Source of the DNA: Clostridia bacterium | GTDB lineage: Bacteria; Bacillota_A; Clostridia; Oscillospirales; Acutalibacteraceae | Direction of reading: 5' to 3' | Length of the DNA stretch: 19,791 bases | Assembly (NCBI GenBank): GCA_017441045.1 | Contig: JAFSAK010000042.1 | Span: 1 to 19,791, forward strand | Shown here: piece after piece, positions 15,201-19,791 of the stretch | How positions within the stretch are numbered: the stretch's first letter is position 1 | Layout of the letters: every line of letters begins with the position of its first letter | Notes under the pieces: model-generated | Seen by the model: only the letters and a program-made list of their open reading frames with translations | The model's database searches: none | What the model was told of the DNA's origin: nothing | Program-made: the position numbers and the translations under genes

Positions 15201-17262
15201 CGGCGTAAATAACGATACATCCGTAAATATGTTCTTCAATATGCGTTCTACCAACTGCGTTGATAATATTTCGGTTTATACCAGCATTTTAGATGATTAC
15301 AGACCTTCTAAAATGAATATTTATGTGGGCGATAGCCAGGAGGAACTTTTTGCAGCCGATGCTACCCCTATTAAATCCTGGACCGAAAAGATTTTAAGCG
15401 ATGCGGAAGAATTTGTCCCCGAAGATGATGAAGAAGAGGGCGAGGATATCATAGATGGCAGTGGCGAAAATGACGATGATATTATAATTGATTTCGAAAC
15501 AGGCGCTACCGAAGGTGAATTACCCGAAGTAAATATAAAGTCCAAAGAAAAGACACCCGAATATTACGGTCTTTATTCCGCAGATTTCGCGCCTATGGAA
15601 ATCAGTTGCGTAAGAATTGAGATAATTGACGCCAATCCCAAATACTTCTCTCATATAAATAAGGTAGGCGGAATTATTTCCGAAGTTCAGATTAACGGTT
15701 TCTCATCTGTAGGTAATGCGGTGGATGGCGTGCTTGAATCTTCAAAGGATATGGTTATGCGCGCTCTTGACCCCGTTAACACCAAGGATAAATCGGGCAA
15801 TAGCTATACCAATAGTATTACCGACGGTATTGAGGGCGAACCCGTTTATACCGTAAACAGCATCGGTGAAAATGTAGCTTTAAACAGTTGCGATGCGAGT
15901 GGCGGATATATTGAGTATATGCAGACCAACACCCTTGCAGACGGCGTTACCCTGGCTGATATTGAAGATATTTACTTCTCATACAGAGTGAAAAAATCCT
16001 ACAGAAGCGGAACCATTGCCGCAAGAGTATATATCTATAACGGAAGCGCCTGGGCTCACGGTTTTGCCAACAGAAACGGTACCGAAACCGTAATATTCGT
16101 AGATTCCACGAACACCGAGTGGGTGCATACCTCTATGAGTAAGCAGTTCGGCGAAAACTGGAAGGAAAAATTGCTTGAAGCATATAGCGGAAAGACCGAA
16201 CAAACCACCACCATTAACCGAATTCGCTTTGGATGGAATAATGTGGGCGGCGCCGCAGATATGCAGTTTACGGGTATGTATTATACCTTCAATGATGGCG
16301 CAAGTCCCTATTATAATGCCCTTGCTACCAACCTTGGCAAAAACGGTCAGCAGGCAGCTCTTACGATGAACAAATATTTTAAATATAATTCTCTGGGCGT
16401 TAATACACAGTATACAGCCAATCCCATAACCCCCGAAAACGGGGATACCTACTATAGTTTTGAAGGTATCGGCGGAGAGTACTTTGGTAACGGTTCTTGT
16501 GTATCGGGTAGCGCGGCAATAGCTTATAAAGCCACCGATAGCAGCAAGAACAGAACCTTGGCGGAAATTGACGATATCTATATTTCCTATAAGATAGATA
16601 AGGCAATTTCGGGCGCAAATACCGTCGCAAGAATTTATATCTATGACCAGAACGGCAAATTGGCGGAATCCTTCTCGGCAGGAACCGTGAGAGTATTCTA
16701 TTTCTCTACAACCCATACCGACTGGAACACCATTTCCGTGAGAGCGGTAGCAGGAAACAACTGGAAGTCAGAGTTGGTTGAATCCTTTAATGCGAAGACG
16801 GGCGAAATCAGAATGGCTGAGGATATAAAAATTTCCGAAATCAGATTCGGCTTTAATAAAACAGGTGAAGCCGATATGTCCTTTGGTAATATTTATTATC
16901 AGTATTGCGATGAAATGGGAAGTACCATTTCTCTTGCCAATGCGGTATCCTACTATAATACCGCAACCAAGGAAATTGATGTTTCTTGCGTTGCCAAGAA
17001 AACTGCTAAGGAATTCAAATATAATGTTCAGTTCCTTGCAGATTATCTTGAACTGAGCGAAAGCGATATCAAGTATATTTCCGGAAATCATAATAAAACC
17101 GCCGTGGATATGAAGGATTTGGCTATCCTTGCTCAATATTTAGATAAAACTATGAGCGATGATGACTTTATGGATCCCTACTGCGCCGATATTAACGGCG
17201 ATGGAACGCTTTCAGAAGCAGATTTAAGCAAACTCCGCAAACAGCTTTTGGGTATTCAATAA
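12292..17262 (+). CDS. giant dockerin-bearing multidomain glycan-binding scaffold (paralogue of the 3621 gene)
   Basis: This 1656-aa exported protein has a signal peptide (1-33) nearly matching that of the first scaffold (both carry AVILS ... ILPV-x-SGV). It has one divergent CBM-like module (about 213-325) with helical segments on both sides. Four discoidin-like domains follow (about 399-555, 570-748, 755-902 and 908-1137), the last split by an acidic insert (about 1036-1090). Two more CBM-like modules (about 1170-1333 and 1385-1537, each with a LA-x-I-x-DIY-x-SY start and a NWK motif) precede a C-terminal dockerin (about 1594-1653). It has no transmembrane anchor. It probably attaches to a cohesin made elsewhere, since none is encoded in the window. 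Two Shine-Dalgarno copies in tandem (12271-12276 and 12277-12283) precede the ATG. It is followed by a terminator. Confidence 0.82.
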   Translation: MKKILKKNIAVILSAVLILSAILPVFSGVVANAYTAENTVIKSNIDTACDNLIAEWNKLTSTDGLDKLTPYELFNEAAALDLSGFNNTDAFITARQNLATILVNSFDPTEIKNAWKNIYGVVSGDFYSPFALTGTGTSDAVYFKSGSSGVTVNPIGEDERNIWGAKSVTFDYALGTNRTAVTGSTDYEIFLSSNPENIEDAKLSENYSNSKRLYDISDLQFSFIINEINTAATGAKMGFKVSAIIDGNFGVFRSAYYININEDMVGKVQTIRFSDIIAGISSFDETWLEGFQTTDSVTRIELQLCDNDSANNAAVNMTLGSVVSLRYLPLPSDEEAKNWNVSDWVYAARGIDITGLYDVDAFETAIQNAEELKEISGVEISRGYSEYNDLAAINLPSENVLSGIMPTISYYDGVSDSKTERFCSDYRKLADGNVGNPVNIEAGNFKKEGAFLEFVYDLSRIYVIEKTAVISGIQENLRNYRYKIYAAKTESELFTAESFVNSYINVNSSVAQVFDHTVGPELCARYIVIRIYAPCKNIKEFDGFVRLNELGVYGFQKDYDTIASEFSADTIKNLGQNILTNRSTMAYVRADTGNRQKFTSLFNEETYPITNLYDADVLTTVGIGDNYRMYYDGDTTSLHIYYDLGDTYSIEKFLFASDATTLNITGKYRIHASNDLNYLFNGKSVIIDYDNTVSTTRMQVFSMKTPVAARYVSFEVTMALADYNAWVARYGINHQSSAVRISELGIYGSEYKKENTKENLLSHVPVTVNRVDNAGNKTALGQNEYGGAEHKVTYDGDYETFTTISADGKSIEYNYNLNHNADIDNIRFISNSANIFSVKFYASSSGTAVLDESALVYTSKDASKTIFEKYFVDTCLTASYLRIVVTLSSGDLEVVEIEANGYNKNKATYENLFLNRTDYVRLSLVDSSNNMTAVDEDMDKWIPGWSSASEYQTLTNAFDGDLGTVYTYYGGVNNDTSVNMFFNMRSTNCVDNISVYTSILDDYRPSKMNIYVGDSQEELFAADATPIKSWTEKILSDAEEFVPEDDEEEGEDIIDGSGENDDDIIIDFETGATEGELPEVNIKSKEKTPEYYGLYSADFAPMEISCVRIEIIDANPKYFSHINKVGGIISEVQINGFSSVGNAVDGVLESSKDMVMRALDPVNTKDKSGNSYTNSITDGIEGEPVYTVNSIGENVALNSCDASGGYIEYMQTNTLADGVTLADIEDIYFSYRVKKSYRSGTIAARVYIYNGSAWAHGFANRNGTETVIFVDSTNTEWVHTSMSKQFGENWKEKLLEAYSGKTEQTTTINRIRFGWNNVGGAADMQFTGMYYTFNDGASPYYNALATNLGKNGQQAALTMNKYFKYNSLGVNTQYTANPITPENGDTYYSFEGIGGEYFGNGSCVSGSAAIAYKATDSSKNRTLAEIDDIYISYKIDKAISGANTVARIYIYDQNGKLAESFSAGTVRVFYFSTTHTDWNTISVRAVAGNNWKSELVESFNAKTGEIRMAEDIKISEIRFGFNKTGEADMSFGNIYYQYCDEMGSTISLANAVSYYNTATKEIDVSCVAKKTAKEFKYNVQFLADYLELSESDIKYISGNHNKTAVDMKDLAILAQYLDKTMSDDDFMDPYCADINGDGTLSEADLSKLRKQLLGIQ
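13486..15702 (+). other. four tandem discoidin-like domains in the second scaffold
   Basis: Residues about 399-1137 of the 12292-17262 protein align in order with the four discoidin-like domains of the first scaffold. Examples are YYDLGDTYSIEKF against FYDLGDTYTIEKL, RISELGIYG against RIMELGVYG, AEHKVTYDGDYETF against TEHKLTYDGKTDTY, and TYYGGVNNDTSVNM against DFYGGKNGEESINM. The fourth carries an acidic insert at 15397-15561. Confidence 0.7.
17071..17250 (+). other. dockerin domain, first Ca-loop degenerate
   Basis: The last ~60 residues of the second scaffold (about 1594-1653) have the two-repeat form of a type I-like dockerin. The second loop, ADINGDGTLSEADLSKLRKQ, is canonical (D-x-N-x-D-G ... 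D). The first, GNHNKTAVDMKDLAILAQYL, keeps the helix and the final Asp but has Gly, His and Lys where Asp/Asn ligands are normal. Dockerins bind cohesin modules in cellulosome-like complexes or on anchoring proteins. Confidence 0.8.
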
Positions 17263-17269
17263 ATCTAAA

Positions 17270-17305
17270 AAACGGCTTGGATTTTTCCAAGCCGTTTACT
17301 TTTTA
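17270..17305 (+). terminator. rho-independent terminator of operon 2
   Basis: AAACGGCTTGG (17270-17280) pairs with CCAAGCCGTTT (17287-17297) around a 6-nt AT loop, followed by ACTTTTTAA. It begins 7 bp past the stop of the second scaffold gene. Confidence 0.9.
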
Positions 17306-17312
17306 ATCAATA

Positions 17313-17349
17313 ACAGAAAACCGCGCCTATAAAAGACGCGGTTTTCTGT
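17313..17349. terminator. inverted repeat, possible minus-strand terminator of the noc-like gene
   Basis: ACAGAAAACCGCG (17313-17325) pairs perfectly with CGCGGTTTTCTGT (17337-17349). It stands between the convergent scaffold and noc-like genes, 122 bp past the latter's stop. On the minus strand it is followed by TATTGATT rather than a clean T-run, so termination is likely but not certain. The rest of the gap (17350-17470) holds only a decayed hairpin (CCCCAAGGGG at about 17420) resembling remnants of small dispersed repeats. Confidence 0.5.
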
Positions 17350-17470
17350 ATGGGGATGAATATGGTGGAATAGTGCGGATACGGTTTTCCGTGCCATTCC
17401 TATATAAAAACTGCGCTCGCCCCAAGGGGACAAAGAGGTGAGGGCAGAATTTACCTGGAAATTTATAAAA

Positions 17471-18325
17471 TTAAACAATTTTGAGTTGTGTTGCGGAAGG
17501 AATAAATTTTTTGTTTATTCTGATTTTATATTCGGTGTATTTTTCGGTTTCTACCGTTTTAAATGTGGCGGGTAGCCCCGATTCTTCGGCTCGGCCTACA
17601 AGGCGTAACAAACTGTTCGTAAGAAATTTTGCATTTCCGAGGGCCGATTTTCTTTTAATGGTTTCGGCGGTTCCTTCCGTATTTTCCTCTTTGGAAAAAT
17701 CTATATTTTCATAGCGGTCTTCGGTAAGAAGGCGGCTTATTTCAAGTTGAAGTTCTTTTTCGCAAAGGTTTTCTTTAAGCGCCGTTTCAAAAAGCAGATT
17801 TTGTTTATCGGAAGAAAGCCCCGATATCATTCGGGCGCAGGTTTCGCTTAAATTAAGGTCAATCAATCTATCTTTTATTTCCTTCGGCAGTTCTAAAATG
17901 CGCATTTTGTTTTGTACCGTAAGGGATTTAAGTCCCATAAGGGCGGCAAGTTGCCCCGCCTCTAAATTACCCTTTTCCATAATTTCTTTCATCAGGTTGG
18001 CGTGTTCAAGATAGTGGGTCTCATATCGGCAAAGTCCGCTTATAAGATGGTAGAGACGGCAGATTTCCTCATCCGCATTATAAATGATGCAAGGCACTCT
18101 TCTTATGCCGATTTCCTTGGCGCAGAAAAGCCGTTTGCTCCCCGAAATAAGCCGATATGTATGTCCCTTTCCTTTGGCAACTAATAAGGGTTCGATAATT
18201 CCGTTAGCGGCTATACTGCCGAAAAGGGCTTCAAGGTCTATTTTGTTATATGATTTTTTGGGATTAACTTCCCGAATTGCAGAGGGTTTAAGCATTGATA
18301 ACTTTGGTTGTTTTATAAACTTCAC
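17471..18325 (-). CDS. Noc-like ParB-family DNA-binding protein with altered CTPase motifs
   Basis: This 284-aa ParB/Noc-family protein starts at GTG, with AGGAGGG about 6 bases upstream. It has an N-terminal ParB domain (about 8-100: SIAANGIIEPLLV, then LISGSKRLFCAKEIGIRRVP) and a helix-turn-helix at about 121-144 (EAGQLAALMGLKSLTVQNKM) followed by LELPKEIKDRL. A C-terminal dimerisation region follows. Its position just after rsmG is that of noc (nucleoid occlusion) in Bacillus-type genomes. Oddly, the usual GERR box reads GSKR (62-65) and the usual ENxxRE box reads SGLCRY (96-101), so the Glu and Asn needed for CTP hydrolysis in ParB/Noc are gone. No soj/spo0J pair follows it here. It may be a diverged Noc or another ParB-like regulator. 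It probably has its own promoter. Confidence 0.82.
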   Translation of the reverse strand: MKFIKQPKLSMLKPSAIREVNPKKSYNKIDLEALFGSIAANGIIEPLLVAKGKGHTYRLISGSKRLFCAKEIGIRRVPCIIYNADEEICRLYHLISGLCRYETHYLEHANLMKEIMEKGNLEAGQLAALMGLKSLTVQNKMRILELPKEIKDRLIDLNLSETCARMISGLSSDKQNLLFETALKENLCEKELQLEISRLLTEDRYENIDFSKEENTEGTAETIKRKSALGNAKFLTNSLLRLVGRAEESGLPATFKTVETEKYTEYKIRINKKFIPSATQLKIV

Positions 18326-18340
18326 GCTTGTCCCTCCTTT

Positions 18341-18390
18341 TTTTCTTTACAAATTTATGATAATTCAGTTTTTAAAAATTGTAAAGAAAA
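18341..18390. promoter_or_regulatory. 12-bp inverted repeat around the noc-like promoter
   Basis: TTTTCTTTACAA (18341-18352) and TTGTAAAGAAAA (18379-18390) are perfect inverted copies 26 bp apart. The second overlaps the -35 of the promoter and the first lies in the leader between the -10 and the ribosome binding site. This arrangement suits an operator pair, perhaps for self-regulation by the ParB-like protein, but could also be a weak RNA/DNA hairpin. Confidence 0.5.
18357..18385 (-). promoter_or_regulatory. probable promoter of the noc-like gene
   Basis: On the minus strand TTTACA (18385-18380), a 17-bp spacer and TATCAT (18362-18357) form a fair sigma-A promoter about 32 bp before the GTG start. 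A terminator at the end of rsmG makes a separate promoter necessary. Confidence 0.6.
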
Positions 18391-18411
18391 ATCGGTCGGG
18401 AAAATTCTCCA

Positions 18412-18449
18412 TAAAAACAGAAAAACCGCCTTTTTAAAGGGCGGTTTTT
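18412..18449 (-). terminator. terminator overlapping the 3' end of rsmG
   Basis: AAAAACCGCC (minus 18449-18440) pairs with GGCGGTTTTT (18430-18421), then CTGTTTTTAT follows. The stop codon of rsmG (18436-18434) is in the loop, and its last codons form the left arm of the stem. It should end the mnmG-rsmG transcript before the noc-like gene. Confidence 0.8.
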
Positions 18450-19150
18450 GAAATCTTTCCGTTGCTTCTTGGGTATTTTGGCGGAGTTTGCGATATTTTT
18501 TTTGAAATTATAAAGGTTCTTTTCTCCTCGCCCGTCAGTGTTTCGCAAAATTGGCGGGGTTTTTCGCATCCGAGGATTTTATAGGCATTTTTTGCGGCCT
18601 CCAATTCTTCTTCGGCACGGCTTCCTTTCATTGCTATAAAAAATCCGCCCTTCTTAACATAGGGGATACAATATTCCGAAAGCACATTTAAAGGCGCTAC
18701 GGCTCTGGCGCAAGCGATATCATACTGCTCGCGATATTTGGGATTTTTACCGCCCTCTTCGGCGCGAAGATGTACGGTTTCAGCGCTGAGCCCTAAGGCA
18801 TTTAAAACCTCGTTTAAAAAGATAAGGCGTTTATTAAGCCCATCAAGCAGGGTTAAATCTATATCGGGACGGGCGATTTTTAAAACCATACCGGGAAAAC
18901 CTGCCCCCGTACCAACATCTATAATTTTGGCGCCGTTTTTAACCTCTGCATTTTTAAACAAAAGAAGGCAATCGTAAAAATGCTTATATAAAACGCCTTC
19001 GGGGTCTGTAATGGCCGTAAGATTCATTTTTTCGTTCCACTCTGTAAGCAGATTTCCGTAAAGGGTGAGGCGGTCTTTTATCTCTGCCGTGAGTTCCAGA
19101 CCGAAACCGCTGCACAAAGGGGCGATTTTATCATAGTCATAGGTTATCAT
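18434..19150 (-). CDS. rsmG: 16S rRNA (guanine527-N7)-methyltransferase RsmG (GidB)
   Basis: This 238-aa SAM-dependent methyltransferase is of normal length for RsmG, which methylates N7 of G527 in the 530 loop of 16S rRNA. Visible family motifs are WNEKMNLTAI (38-47), HFYDCLLL (57-64), the SAM-binding DVGTGAGFPG (78-87), LLDGLNKRLIFL (101-112) and ARAVAPLNVL (148-157). The start ATG overlaps the mnmG stop (ATGA), and AGGAG lies 6 bases upstream, so translation is probably coupled. The mnmG-rsmG pair is a conserved order in Firmicutes. The C-terminal tail after EKRTFIISKK is short, polar and partly encoded by the terminator stem. Loss of this gene is known to give low-level streptomycin resistance. 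Confidence 0.97.
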   Translation of the reverse strand: MITYDYDKIAPLCSGFGLELTAEIKDRLTLYGNLLTEWNEKMNLTAITDPEGVLYKHFYDCLLLFKNAEVKNGAKIIDVGTGAGFPGMVLKIARPDIDLTLLDGLNKRLIFLNEVLNALGLSAETVHLRAEEGGKNPKYREQYDIACARAVAPLNVLSEYCIPYVKKGGFFIAMKGSRAEEELEAAKNAYKILGCEKPRQFCETLTGEEKRTFIISKKISQTPPKYPRSNGKISKTAL

Positions 19151-19791
19151 ATATTACTCCTAAGGTGAATTAAAAGCACCGAAATATCCGCAGGGCTAAC
19201 CCCTGAAATTCGGGATGCTTGACCAATGTTTTTAGGTCTTACCTTGTTTAATTTTTCGCGGGCTTCAAGGCGAATACCGTAAATATCATCATAGTTAATA
19301 TTTTCGGGAATAACCTGTTTTTCCAAGCGCAGCATTTCTTTTACCTGCGCTTCTTGGCGGGTTATATAACCTTCATATTTAATCTCTATTTCAACCTTCT
19401 CCGCAACTTCGGGGGGAAGAGAAGGCCTATCCTTATCGAAGGGGCCCAAAACCTTATAGGAAAGCTGAGGGCGCTTAATTAGGTCGGAAAGGCGGCAACC
19501 TGTAGATAGAGGGGCGGTGCCGCAGTCCTTTAAAACCTTATTCAGTTCCTCAGAGGGCCCTAAAAATACAGATTTTATTCTTTCGAGTTCTTTTACTTTA
19601 AGGGCTTGGCGCTCTAAAAACTCATTATAGGTTTCTTCGCTTATAAGACCCAGTTCGTATCCTATGGGCATAAGGCGGTCATCGGCATTATCCTGCCTTA
19701 AAATAAGGCGGTATTCACTTCGCGATGTCATCATTCTATATGGGTCTTGACATCCTTTAGTTACAAGGTCATCAATAAGGGTGCCGATATA
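19147..19791 (-). CDS. mnmG: tRNA uridine-5-carboxymethylaminomethyl modification enzyme MnmG (GidA), C-terminal part
   Basis: The gene enters from the right edge of the window, and only its last 214 codons are present (the family is usually about 620-630 aa). The frame reads YIGTLIDDLVTKG at the edge, then DPYRMMTSRSEYRL, RQDNADDRLM, and near the end ARE-KLNKVRPKNIGQASRIS followed by GVSPADISVLLIHL. All of these are diagnostic of MnmG. With MnmE it makes the cmnm5 modification at U34 of several tRNAs, using FAD, a methylene-folate carbon and glycine. The piece seen is the end of the FAD domain and the helical C-terminal domain that contacts tRNA and MnmE. It overlaps rsmG by 4 bp. No fault is seen in the part present. 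Confidence 0.97.
   Translation of the reverse strand, partial: YIGTLIDDLVTKGCQDPYRMMTSRSEYRLILRQDNADDRLMPIGYELGLISEETYNEFLERQALKVKELERIKSVFLGPSEELNKVLKDCGTAPLSTGCRLSDLIKRPQLSYKVLGPFDKDRPSLPPEVAEKVEIEIKYEGYITRQEAQVKEMLRLEKQVIPENINYDDIYGIRLEAREKLNKVRPKNIGQASRISGVSPADISVLLIHLRSNI

Noticed and set aside
15979..16716. A 245-codon minus-strand ORF inside the second scaffold gene
   Set aside because: It is complementary to well-supported CBM-like modules and has no recognisable domain of its own; length alone is not evidence.

Overview
The window looks like a chromosomal piece from a low-to-moderate GC member of the Firmicutes, most likely a gut-type clostridium (Ruminococcaceae/Oscillospirales-like). 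The grounds are the sigma-A promoters, strong AGGAGG-type ribosome binding sites, a dockerin module, giant discoidin-domain surface proteins, short dispersed hairpin repeats, and the Firmicutes-type order mnmG - rsmG - noc-like parB on the minus strand. This placement is inferred from gene content; no database search was run.

Layout. Positions 1-134 are the 3' end of a 23S rRNA gene, followed by a strong terminator (201-236) with no 5S gene between. Positions 240-1485 are an accessory patch: hairpin-rich dispersed repeats, a small XRE-family regulator on the minus strand (587-838), and a divergent tiny ORF (943-1098) whose 3' half runs into repeat DNA. The two share overlapping promoters with two matched 19-bp operators. 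Positions 1486-17262 hold two paralogous two-gene operons on the plus strand. Each has an exported clan GH-A-like glycoside hydrolase (706 and 681 aa), then a giant exported protein built of repeated beta-sandwich modules and four discoidin-like domains (2149 and 1656 aa). Operon 1 ends in a terminator at 10109-10147; operon 2 has its own promoter at 10160-10188 and a terminator at 17270-17305. Positions 17471-19791 hold the convergent housekeeping end: a noc-like parB, rsmG and the C-terminal third of mnmG.

How the genes may work together. In each operon the small gene should supply a secreted glycosidase and the large gene a multivalent glycan-binding scaffold. The two scaffolds differ in how they could be held at the surface. 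The first has an acidic linker, a basic patch and a C-terminal transmembrane helix with a lysine tail. The second ends in a dockerin with one good and one degenerate calcium loop. A new beta-sandwich module with the pattern DI-x-D-[IL] ... aGgnWK ... Gs seems to occur eight times over both scaffolds. The most interesting candidate for a poorly described system is this duplicated hydrolase-plus-scaffold cassette. Its substrate and GH family cannot be named from the sequence alone.
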